6,497 nt of DNA from Adhaeribacter sp. (GCA_028288395.1 JAQBNV010000154.1:1-6497); one strand, 5' to 3'; positions 1 to 5,559 are shown, numbered from the stretch's first letter. Notes: generated from the sequence alone by a model not told the origin. Numbers and translations are program-made.

Positions 1-25
1 TTCGTTGTTCGTTATTCGTTGTTCG
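1..25. repeat. Heptamer tandem array, left arm of gap-1 inverted pair
   Basis: The word TTCGTTG or TTCGTTA occurs three times in a row at a 7-base pitch and then decays (TTCGATT). The array starts at the window edge and may extend further. Read as the reverse complement, the array at 139-162 matches it at about 20 of 25 positions, so the two form a facing inverted pair around the terminator at 65-99. The periodicity is seen directly. No function is known to me. Confidence 0.75.
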
Positions 26-64
26 ATTTAGTTAATTTAAAATCTGCAACGCTCACGACGGTGC

Positions 65-99
65 AAAAATAAGAAAGCCGCTCTAATAAGCGGCTTTCT
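65..99 (-). terminator. Rho-independent terminator of the minus-strand gene set
   Basis: A perfect 11-bp stem (AGAAAGCCGCT at 72-82 with AGCGGCTTTCT at 89-99) closes a 6-base loop. On the minus strand it is followed by a T-rich run (complement of 65-71). It lies about 65 bases past the stop codon of the OmpA-type lipoprotein and is the only clear intrinsic terminator downstream of the four colinear minus-strand genes. The T run also reads TATTTTTG, which resembles a Bacteroidota -7 box, so overlap with a promoter for a gene further left is possible but unproven. Confidence 0.85.
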
Positions 100-138
100 C
101 ATAATAATTCCTCAAAGATAATCTTAAAACATTTCCAC

Positions 139-162
139 GGATAACGATTAACGATTAACGAA
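139..162. repeat. Heptamer tandem array, right arm of gap-1 inverted pair
   Basis: The heptamer TAACGAT/TTAACGA recurs three times at a 7-base pitch. It ends one base short of the stop codon of the OmpA-type gene (stop at 164-166). Its reverse complement is the TTCGTTA-type word of the array at 1-25, with five mismatches in 25 positions. It therefore sits immediately behind the stop codon, as the arms in the other two repeat-filled gaps do. Confidence 0.7.
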
Positions 163-163
163 A

Positions 164-2089
164 CTAGTCAGCTATCCGGGTAACTTTAAACTGGGTGCGG
201 CGGTTGCGCTGGTGCTCTTCTTCGGTTTTGGCGTTTTTCACGATCAGTTGTGTTTCGCCGTAACCTTTGGCCGTTACGCGCTTTGGGTCGATGCCTTTAG
301 AAATAATATAGGCTACCGCCGATTTGGCCCGCCGATCAGATAAATCAAGGTTATAAGCATCTTTGCCGCGTACGTCAGTATGGGAACTCAGTTCAATCGT
401 GATTTTAGGATTATCTACGAGCGTCTGCACCAGCTTATCTAGTTCCTGCGCAGCATCCGGCCGGATATCGGCTTTGTCTAAATCGTAGTAAATATTTTCC
501 ACCACAATCGCCTTGTTCTTCACTATTTTAGTAAGCGTCAGGGTGGCCGATAACCGGATGTCGGTTAGGGGTTTGGTAAGCGAACCTTGGGCCGGGGTTT
601 TGCCCACGGTGGTTATGGCCTGGCGGGCGGCAAAATAACCGGGGCGCTCGGCCAGAATAGAATAGGTGCGGGCCGTATCCAGGGCAAAGCTTAAAACACC
701 GGCCGGGTTGGTTAATTCATCCTCAATTCTTTTGCCCTGGGCATCCTGCAGTGTAACCCGGATATTATTCATGGGTTTGGTACCGGCATTTCCTTCCAGT
801 TGCTCCAGCACTTTCACATCCAGGAAAAAGGCCACCAGTTTAGGTTGATTCTTTTTGAAGAAGTAAATATCGTCGCTGCCCTTGCCGCCTTCGCGTTCCG
901 AAGAAAACAATCCGGATTCGGCGCTTAAAGGATAGATACCAAAATCATCGCCCGTAGAGTTAATTTCGGGACCCATGTTAACGACTTTATTATTTACCAC
1001 TTTGTAAATATCGAGCTTGCCCAGACCTGGGTGCCCATCCGAAGCAAAATAAAAAGTACCATCGGATCCTACAGCCGGAAAACTTTCGTTACCGGGCGTA
1101 TTAATGGGCGCACCTAAGCTCTCGGGAGCCGAAAAATTACCGGCATCATCGAGGGTAGCTTTGTAAATATCGGTACCGCCCTGGCCGCCTTTGCGGTCAG
1201 AGGCAAAATAAAGCGTCTTACCATCGGGCACCAGAAAGGGCGTTGAGTCCCAGGCATCGGTTTTGTTCAGCCGGACTAGGCGGGGCTCCGACCAGGCGCC
1301 CGACCGAAACCGCGAAATAAATAAATCTACGTTTTCGCGGCCTTTCTTTGTGCCTTCGTTGCTGCGGGCAAAAATAACGGTTTTGCCGTCGGGCGTAAAA
1401 GTAGCTACTGCTTCGTGCATCCCGGATAAATTCAGGAGGGCTTCGTACTTGCGCACCGCGCCGGCACTAAGCATGTCGTTGGGGTTGCTGGGCTTGAAGG
1501 CGTATAAATCGGTAAAACCCTGTCCGTTACCTTTATAAGTAGGGCCGCCGCCGCGCGACGAGGCAAAAATAACTTCGCCTTCGGCCATGGCCACGCCAAA
1601 ATCAGCCGCCTCCGAATTTATTTGCTCCAGCGGTGTCACCTCGAAATAATTTTTGGCGTTCAATACTTCCGGCAGCTCGGCCAGGTTAGCTACTTCGCGG
1701 CGGGCCCGCTCTACGGCCGTTTTATTGGCCCCGGCCTCGGCGTATTTGGTTAGTTCAGCACTGGCTTCGTTGTATTTGCCGTTGGCCCGGAGCGCCAGAC
1801 CATAATTCAGGTAAACTTCTTCCTTTTTATAGCCGTTGTCCAGCGCCGCTTTGTAATAAGGCTCGGCCAGCTGAATACGGTTCGATAAACGATAAGCTTC
1901 GGCCAGCTTAAAATTAAGCTCGCCGTTGGTTGGCTTGCCTTTGAGGGCTTTCTGGTAGAGCGCAATGGCTGGCTGGTATTCTTCGCGGGCAAAGAGTTTA
2001 TCGGCTTTGCCAACTTTATCGATAACGCTGCACGCAGCCATCGCCGTGAAAACCAACAAAAGAAGGAGCGTATGTATTTTTTGACTCAT
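164..2089 (-). CDS. PorE-like OmpA-family lipoprotein (TPR, PD40 propeller, CRD, OmpA C-terminal domain)
   Basis: This 641-residue envelope protein is predicted to be a lipoprotein: a short hydrophobic leader ends in a lipobox (MAAC) with Cys20 as the lipidated residue. In order it shows TPR-like helices (about 25-135), PD40/WD40-like propeller repeats (about 165-410; motifs such as PDGKTLYFASDRKGG and recurring DIY), a carboxypeptidase-regulatory-like beta domain (about 420-515) and an OmpA C-terminal peptidoglycan-binding domain (about 530-641). In the last, HTD (Asp572) and LSDRRA (Arg587) keep the 15-residue spacing of the diaminopimelate-binding Asp271 and Arg286 of E. coli OmpA. This domain order is that of PorE of Porphyromonas gingivalis, which anchors type IX secretion components to peptidoglycan. 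Similar proteins also accompany PorP/SprF paralogues, and none is visible here, so the PorE role is inference. The start ATG follows an A-rich leader (AAAAATTA) with no Shine-Dalgarno site. It is the last gene before the terminator at 65-99, 82 bases behind the small gene upstream. Confidence 0.93.
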   Translation of the reverse strand: MSQKIHTLLLLLVFTAMAACSVIDKVGKADKLFAREEYQPAIALYQKALKGKPTNGELNFKLAEAYRLSNRIQLAEPYYKAALDNGYKKEEVYLNYGLALRANGKYNEASAELTKYAEAGANKTAVERARREVANLAELPEVLNAKNYFEVTPLEQINSEAADFGVAMAEGEVIFASSRGGGPTYKGNGQGFTDLYAFKPSNPNDMLSAGAVRKYEALLNLSGMHEAVATFTPDGKTVIFARSNEGTKKGRENVDLFISRFRSGAWSEPRLVRLNKTDAWDSTPFLVPDGKTLYFASDRKGGQGGTDIYKATLDDAGNFSAPESLGAPINTPGNESFPAVGSDGTFYFASDGHPGLGKLDIYKVVNNKVVNMGPEINSTGDDFGIYPLSAESGLFSSEREGGKGSDDIYFFKKNQPKLVAFFLDVKVLEQLEGNAGTKPMNNIRVTLQDAQGKRIEDELTNPAGVLSFALDTARTYSILAERPGYFAARQAITTVGKTPAQGSLTKPLTDIRLSATLTLTKIVKNKAIVVENIYYDLDKADIRPDAAQELDKLVQTLVDNPKITIELSSHTDVRGKDAYNLDLSDRRAKSAVAYIISKGIDPKRVTAKGYGETQLIVKNAKTEEEHQRNRRTQFKVTRIAD

Positions 2090-2171
2090 TAATTTTTCTG
2101 CAGCAGGTTATAAAACTGGGTAATAAAAGCGAATAAAAGTATAATTACAACGATTATCCGCTTTATATATT

Positions 2172-2654
2172 TTAAAAATATCGCGCCAGCCAGGTTTCTT
2201 TTGCCGGTTTGGGCCAGTTATTAAAAATGTGCCCGGCTGTAGGTACGGTATTATCAAAATAAAGGCTATCAGCGCGTAATTCACCGGCATTAATTTTATC
2301 TTTTACGGCTTTCAGCGGCACCACTTCTACGCCATTATCCTGTAAAAAAGCGAGTTGGGTCCGGTCGAAGAACGATACATTTAATTTTTCTTCCAGCTCT
2401 TTCACAAACCGCACCGATGCATCAATCGAGCAGCCACTCGGAGAATTTACATCCTCGTTATTCGCTAATATTAAAAAACGGTTATGGAATATCTGGGCCG
2501 AAGCCTGTAATTTTTGCCCATGGCTTGTCCACTCCGTCGAGAATTGGGCCAGTACCGGGCTAAGCGCGGTCACCTCGGCATCGGTAAGGGTGCGGCTGGC
2601 CTGGTAAATCCAAACCCGGGCGTTGGCCGGCAATTGGTTAAATGGAATATACAT
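2172..2654 (-). CDS. Conserved Bacteroidota protein of unknown function (often misnamed 'ABC transporter ATPase')
   Basis: The protein has 160 residues, is soluble and has no signal peptide or membrane segment. From memory it matches a small family widespread in Bacteroidota whose members begin MY(I/V)PF, carry RVWIYQA near residue 13, HNRF(L/I)I near 57 and an invariant-looking GCSIDASV at 74-81, and end in a Trp-rich tail (WPKPAKETWLARYF). Database entries often call it an ABC transporter ATPase, but I see no Walker A, Walker B or LSGGQ motif, so that name is not supported. Cys75 in GCSIDAS is the most notable candidate functional residue. It lies between the iron-sulfur genes and the OmpA lipoprotein on the same strand. 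I recall the pairing with the CCG gene in other Bacteroidota, which would suggest a linked role, but this is unverified. The ATG has no Shine-Dalgarno site, and an octamer repeat begins about 9 bases upstream of it. Confidence 0.88.
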   Translation of the reverse strand: MYIPFNQLPANARVWIYQASRTLTDAEVTALSPVLAQFSTEWTSHGQKLQASAQIFHNRFLILANNEDVNSPSGCSIDASVRFVKELEEKLNVSFFDRTQLAFLQDNGVEVVPLKAVKDKINAGELRADSLYFDNTVPTAGHIFNNWPKPAKETWLARYF

Positions 2655-2663
2655 TTTACTGTT

Positions 2664-2711
2664 AATTGTTTAATTGTTGAATGACTGAATGGTTGAATTG
2701 TTTAATTGTTA
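2664..2711. repeat. Octamer tandem array (six units of AATnnnTn)
   Basis: Six consecutive 8-base units all begin AAT: AATTGTTT and AATTGTTG first, then AATGACTG and AATGGTTG, then AATTGTTT and AATTGTTA. Because of this pitch a 15-base word (2664-2678) recurs exactly 32 bases later (2696-2710). The array occupies the leader of the 160-residue gene, starting about 10 bases before its ATG. Its distal half forms the left arm of the perfect inverted repeat at 2688-2807. No coding potential is apparent. Confidence 0.85.
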
Positions 2712-2807
2712 GATGGCTATATTATTAAATTGCTGTACCGATTAATGACTAAATTAATTATTTAATATCAACCATCAGCCATCTAACAATTAAACAATTC
2801 AACCATT
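2688..2807. repeat. Perfect 31-bp inverted repeat with 58-base spacer
   Basis: Arm 1 (2688-2718, starting AATGGTTGAATTG and ending AGATGGCT) is the exact reverse complement of arm 2 (2777-2807, starting AGCCATCT and ending CAACCATT) over 31 bases. Arm 2 ends two bases before the stop codon of the CCG iron-sulfur gene (2810-2812). In a minus-strand transcript it would fold into a long A/U-rich hairpin with a 58-base loop between the two genes. No U-tract follows, so it does not look like a standard intrinsic terminator. It could serve in mRNA processing or 3'-end protection; this is inference. Confidence 0.9.
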
Positions 2808-2809
2808 TA

Positions 2810-3610
2810 TTACGCATTAAGACCTTCGGCCGAAGCAATCAGTTCCGCAATATCGAAAACTTTCACGTCCTGCTCCCTGTCTTTGTTTTTAACGCCATCC
2901 GAAAGCATGGTCATACAAAACGGACAGGCTGAGGCAATAATGGCTGGTTCGAGGGCCAGGGCTTCTTCAGTTCGTTCGATGTTAATGTCTTTGCGGCCAG
3001 GTTCGGGTTCTTTCCACATCTGGGCGCCGCCGGCCCCGCAGCACAAGCCGTTGGCCCGGCTACGCTTCATTTCTACCAAATCGGCATCCAGCGCCGCTAA
3101 TACGTCGCGGGGTGCTTCGTAAATACCGTTGGCCCGCCCCAGGTAACAGGAGTCGTGGAAGGTAATGCGTTTGCCTTTAAAAGCGCCGCCACCCGCTATG
3201 CGTACTTTGCCGTCGTTGATGAGCTGCTGCAAAAACGTACTGTGGTGAATAACCTCGTAATTGCCGCCCAAGGCCGGGTATTCGTTTTTAATGGTGTTAA
3301 AGCAATGCGGACAAGCCGTTACAATTTTTTTAATGCCGTAGCCATCCAGTACCTGAATATTGGTTAAGGCCTGCATCTGGAACAAAAATTCGTTGCCGGC
3401 CCGTTTGGCCGGATCGCCGGTACAGCTTTCTTCCAAACCCAAAACCGCGTATTTAGTGCCCACGTGTTCCAGTATCTGCACAAAAGCCCGCGTCACGTTT
3501 TTATACCGATCATCGAACGCCCCGGCACAACCCACCCAAAACAATATTTCGGGCATTTCGCCGCGGGCCACAAAATCGGCCATGGTGGGTACCGTTATTT
3601 GTCTTTTCAT
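2810..3610 (-). CDS. (Fe-S)-binding oxidoreductase subunit with two CCG domains (HdrB/HdrD-like)
   Basis: The protein has 266 residues, is soluble and has no signal peptide. It carries two cysteine-rich CCG (DUF224) domains of the kind that bind a noncubane 4Fe-4S cluster in heterodisulfide reductase. Domain 2 is complete: Cys155, Cys190-Cys191-Gly and CPFC at 229-232. Domain 1 has Cys28, then a CTGDPAKR segment at Cys63 where CCG would stand, then CPHC at 100-103. From memory this variant (CTGD or similar, followed by GNE(F/Y)LFQ) is usual in the EtfD/FadF branch, so I do not read it as damage. The gene lies 132 bases behind the membrane 4Fe-4S gene, and together they match the parts of the single fused membrane iron-sulfur reductases of other phyla. 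The likely role is the catalytic half of a complex moving electrons to or from the menaquinone pool, possibly from electron-transfer flavoprotein. The donor is not shown by this window. The start ATG has no Shine-Dalgarno site. Confidence 0.92.
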   Translation of the reverse strand: MKRQITVPTMADFVARGEMPEILFWVGCAGAFDDRYKNVTRAFVQILEHVGTKYAVLGLEESCTGDPAKRAGNEFLFQMQALTNIQVLDGYGIKKIVTACPHCFNTIKNEYPALGGNYEVIHHSTFLQQLINDGKVRIAGGGAFKGKRITFHDSCYLGRANGIYEAPRDVLAALDADLVEMKRSRANGLCCGAGGAQMWKEPEPGRKDINIERTEEALALEPAIIASACPFCMTMLSDGVKNKDREQDVKVFDIAELIASAEGLNA

Positions 3611-3621
3611 TTTAGTAATTA

Positions 3622-3645
3622 GTGGTTAGCTTTTTGTGGTTAGCT
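3622..3645. repeat. Paired 10-base word GTGGTTAGCT, left arm of gap-3 inverted pair
   Basis: GTGGTTAGCT occurs at 3622-3631 and again at 3636-3645, a 14-base pitch. The reverse-complement word with one change (AGCTAACCGC) occurs twice at the same pitch at 3731-3754. The arms agree at about 20 of 25 positions. This arm sits in the leader of the CCG iron-sulfur gene, about 11 bases before its ATG. Confidence 0.75.
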
Positions 3646-3730
3646 ATAAGCTATAATTTAAAATTCAGTTAATATTTTAAGCTCCTGCTTGCATCCGAAA
3701 ACTAATAAAACCAACCGTTAAGGGCTAAAA

Positions 3731-3754
3731 AGCTAACCGCTATTAGCTAACCGC
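3731..3754. repeat. Paired 10-base word AGCTAACCGC, right arm of gap-3 inverted pair
   Basis: AGCTAACCGC lies at 3731-3740 and 3745-3754, again at a 14-base pitch, facing the GTGGTTAGCT pair at 3622-3645. The inner copy overlaps the membrane iron-sulfur gene: on the minus strand GCG-GTT-AGC-TAA encodes its last residues Ala451-Val452-Ser453 and the stop. The repeat therefore either invaded the gene end or supplies its stop codon. Confidence 0.75.
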
Positions 3755-5104
3755 TTTATCCGCTAGGAACAAATTATCGGCCCAGTTTAATCTATCAGAA
3801 GGCGAGAAAGCCCAGGGCGCGCCGTTGTTTTCTATATTGGTAAACATGATGTTGAGGGCATTCGGGGCCGCCGACTCTTCCAATACCAGATAACGCCGCA
3901 TATCCATAATGGAGGAAAGCTGGTCGATATTTACGGGGCAGGCTTCTACGCAGGCGTTGCAAGTGGTGCAGGCCCAGAGTTCTTCGGGAGTTACATAGCC
4001 ACGCAGCAAGGTTTTTCCTTCGGTGGTTTTTACCCGTTCCTCGCCCATTTCCTGGTAATGGTTGGGCTGGAAAATAGCCGGGTGTTCGCCTTTCTCCTCC
4101 ATCCGGTCGCGGGTATCCATTATTATTTTGCGCGGCGACAACAGCTTACCGGTAATATTTGCCGGACAAACGTCGGTGCAGCGGCCGCACTCGGTGCAGG
4201 TGTAGGCATCCATCAGTTGCTTCCAGCTCAGGTCTTCTACATCTTTGGTACCGAACTTCTGCGGCTCAGTTCCTTCCGGTAATGCGGGCACCTGGTAACT
4301 GGGGTCCAGCATGGCCTTTATCTCGTGGGTGATGCTCTCGTTGGTTGTAAACTGGCCTTTGGGCTCCAGGCGCGAATAATACACGTTGGGAAACGCCATA
4401 ATAATATGGAAGTGTTTCGAGCTGGGCAAATAATTTAGGAAAGCCAGAATACCCAGGATATGTATCCACCAGCCCGTGGTCCGGATGGTTTCCAGCGTTG
4501 CCACCTCGCTGCCGAATATATTCACGAACAACCCGCTGATGGGGAAGCTACCCGCCAGTTCCTCGCCCCGCTGCGCAAATATTTTTAAGTCGGCAATATT
4601 AAAGGCGAACAAAGCCAGCATCAACACAATTTCTACCACCAATATTATATTAGCATCGAGCCGGGACCAGGCCCGCATTTCGGGACCGCGGGTGAGGCGG
4701 GGCACTTTGGTAATATTGCGGCGGGCCAGGAAAATAACGCAGGCAATTATTACCAGGAAAGCAAGTATTTCGTTAACGGCCATTAACGCGCTGTAAACCG
4801 GCCCCATAAAGCTTAAAGCCCGATGCGTACCGAAAATGCCGTCGATCAATATTTCCAGCACTTCGATATTTATTACCAGAAAGCCTATGTAAACCACCCC
4901 ATGCAGCACAGCCGGCCAGGGTCGCTTAAACATTTTTTGTTGCCCGAAAGCCACCAGCAATAATTTATTCAGGCGCTCAGAAGTATCGCCCGCGATATTT
5001 TTATCGCGACCCAGCTTTATATTATGACGAATTTTCCGGAGCTGCCACACAAACAGACCGATTCCGGCAAGGGCTACCAACAGGAAGATAATATTACTGA
5101 TCAT
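3743..5104 (-). CDS. Membrane (Fe-S)-binding oxidoreductase subunit (NarI/HdrE-like helices plus 4Fe-4S dicluster)
   Basis: This 453-residue inner-membrane protein has about five hydrophobic segments (near 4-21, 66-88, 103-126, 151-172 and 211-226), like the NarI/HdrE cytochrome b fold. His68 at the start of segment 2, His215 in segment 5 and His231/His233 just after it are plausible haem ligands. This is inferred from position only. The cytoplasmic C-terminal half has two ferredoxin motifs: Cys303, 306, 309, 313 (CTECGRCTDVCP) and Cys379, 382, 385, 389 (CTTCNACVEACP). These match the HdrC/HdrD-type dicluster domain. The CCG domains that complete such enzymes are encoded by the next gene, so the pair probably forms one membrane complex passing electrons to menaquinone. 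The closest analogues I know are HdrDE and EtfD (Rv0338c/FadF). It is the first gene of the colinear minus-strand set. The ATG is chosen because the first hydrophobic helix begins directly after it. The C-terminus is encoded by a repeat word (3745-3754). Confidence 0.92.
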   Translation of the reverse strand: MISNIIFLLVALAGIGLFVWQLRKIRHNIKLGRDKNIAGDTSERLNKLLLVAFGQQKMFKRPWPAVLHGVVYIGFLVINIEVLEILIDGIFGTHRALSFMGPVYSALMAVNEILAFLVIIACVIFLARRNITKVPRLTRGPEMRAWSRLDANIILVVEIVLMLALFAFNIADLKIFAQRGEELAGSFPISGLFVNIFGSEVATLETIRTTGWWIHILGILAFLNYLPSSKHFHIIMAFPNVYYSRLEPKGQFTTNESITHEIKAMLDPSYQVPALPEGTEPQKFGTKDVEDLSWKQLMDAYTCTECGRCTDVCPANITGKLLSPRKIIMDTRDRMEEKGEHPAIFQPNHYQEMGEERVKTTEGKTLLRGYVTPEELWACTTCNACVEACPVNIDQLSSIMDMRRYLVLEESAAPNALNIMFTNIENNGAPWAFSPSDRLNWADNLFLADKAVS

Positions 5105-5147
5105 GCAGCGACGGGTTGAGTTTCTGAATTCAGTTACGTAATGATAA

Positions 5148-5155
5148 CGAAAGTA
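5148..5155 (-). promoter_or_regulatory. Weak candidate -7 box for the iron-sulfur gene set
   Basis: On the minus strand TACTTTCG differs from the Bacteroidota -7 consensus TAnnTTTG at one base. It lies 43 bases before the ATG of the membrane iron-sulfur gene, a plausible leader length. I see no well-spaced TTG at -33. It is offered because the divergent gap (5105-5249) must hold the promoter of the gene set. Confidence 0.3.
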
Positions 5156-5194
5156 AGCTATATCTTATTTAGAAAAAATTATTTTACAAATCTG

Positions 5195-5225
5195 TTGCGT
5201 GCTCAGATTGGATTACTTACTTTTG
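5195..5225 (+). promoter_or_regulatory. Bacteroidota-type promoter of tRNA-Phe
   Basis: A TTG at 5195-5197 is followed after 20 bases by TACTTTTG at 5218-5225, a full match to the TAnnTTTG -7 box recognised by the primary sigma factor of Bacteroidota. Transcription would begin near 5230-5233, leaving a leader of about 18 bases before the mature tRNA at 5250. Confidence 0.72.
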
Positions 5226-5249
5226 CATACTTTTTAATCAAAAGGTGCT

Positions 5250-5325
5250 GGTGATGTAGCTCAGTTGGTAGAGCAAAGGACTGAAAATCCTTGTGTCGTT
5301 GGTTCGATTCCAATCATCACCACCA
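5250..5325 (+). tRNA. tRNA-Phe (anticodon GAA), CCA encoded
   Basis: The sequence folds as a complete cloverleaf of 76 bases. The acceptor stem is GGTGATG (5250-5256) with CATCACC (5315-5321). The D arm is GCTC/GAGC with GG in the loop, and the anticodon stem is AAGGA/TCCTT around loop CTGAAAA (5281-5287). A five-base variable loop and a T arm GTTGG/CCAAT with loop TTCGATT complete it. The anticodon at 5283-5285 is GAA, which reads Phe codons TTC and TTT. The discriminator is A5322 and the CCA end (5323-5325) is encoded. It has its own promoter and terminator, so it is a single-gene unit divergent from the iron-sulfur genes. Confidence 0.97.
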
Positions 5326-5329
5326 GCAC

Positions 5330-5373
5330 AACCCGTAATAAGCCTCAACAGCTTATTACGGGTTTTTTCTTTT
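5330..5373 (+). terminator. Rho-independent terminator of tRNA-Phe
   Basis: A perfect 14-bp stem (AACCCGTAATAAGC at 5330-5343 with GCTTATTACGGGTT at 5351-5364) closes a 7-base loop. It runs into a T-rich tract (5363-5373, broken by one C). It starts five bases after the encoded CCA, so the primary transcript has almost no trailer. It acts only on the plus strand, because no T run lies on the other side. Confidence 0.93.
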
Positions 5374-5558
5374 ATAGCCTTTTAGTTTAGCTTTAGCCGG
5401 TCAATTCCCTTATTTCGCTTCTTATTTTTTATTCGAATATTATTAGGACCATACTTTTGCAGCTTCTGTTTTCCGACTACCCGAAACGGGAGGCGCTTAC
5501 TCCTGGGTTGCTAAAATAAATCCCGTAACATTTCTAATTGCCATTCCGGCCTTAGAAA
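5374..5558. other. Gap of about 185 bases without a recognised gene; possible short structured transcript
   Basis: This lies between the tRNA terminator and the stop codon of the TonB receptor. I find no open frame with an acceptable start on the plus strand (no ATG after the box at 5452). It contains a perfect plus-strand -7 box (5452-5459) and short overlapping hairpins: CCCG/CGGG at 5480-5490, GGAG/CTCC at 5489-5503 and CGGGA/TCCCG at 5487-5525. A further inverted repeat lies at 5530-5559. I do not recognise any riboswitch or RNA family in it. It may be a small RNA gene or decayed sequence. Confidence 0.35.
5452..5459 (+). promoter_or_regulatory. Orphan TAnnTTTG -7 box
   Basis: TACTTTTG followed by CAGC is identical over 8 bases to the -7 box of the tRNA promoter at 5218-5225. 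The -33 position holds TTTTTTA rather than TTG. No plus-strand gene follows; a transcript would run through the hairpin-rich gap toward the end of the convergent TonB receptor gene. Confidence 0.4.
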
Positions 5559-5559
5559 T
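5530..5559. terminator. Candidate hairpin at the convergent end of the TonB receptor gene
   Basis: ATTTCTAA (5530-5537) and TTAGAAAT (5552-5559) form an 8-bp inverted repeat, with a possible inner GCC/GGC pairing. It overlaps the receptor's stop codon (5559-5561) by one base. T-rich sequence follows on the plus strand (near 5561-5574) and less cleanly on the minus strand. It is A/T-rich and thus a weak terminator candidate for either direction. Confidence 0.35.

Noticed and set aside
1369..1378. CAAAAATA inside the lipoprotein gene as a minus-strand promoter box
   Set aside because: The same string recurs in the gene where it encodes the repeated VIFA(R/S)S propeller strand, so the match reflects protein sequence.
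1263..1538. Plus-strand open frame of 91 codons
   Set aside because: It lies wholly inside the PorE-like gene on the opposite strand and is low-complexity Arg/Ser/Pro sequence typical of an antisense frame. The open frames at 666-848, 3360-3629 and 4476-4796 were dismissed for the same reason.
2108..2290. Possible 60-residue minus-strand gene
   Set aside because: It overlaps the 3' end of the well-supported 160-residue gene in another frame and has no protein-like features.
2655..2809. CRISPR array
   Set aside because: The repeat units are 8 bases without unique spacers of regular length, the arms are inverted rather than direct, and no cas gene is present.
2810..3610. CTGD in place of the first CCG motif as a sign of a broken iron-sulfur protein
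   Set aside because: From memory the same variation, followed by GNE(F/Y)LFQ, is common in the EtfD/FadF branch, and the second CCG domain is complete.
5250..5373. tRNA-associated integration site
   Set aside because: I saw no second copy of the tRNA 3' end in the window and no integrase; the tRNA is intact and followed directly by its terminator.
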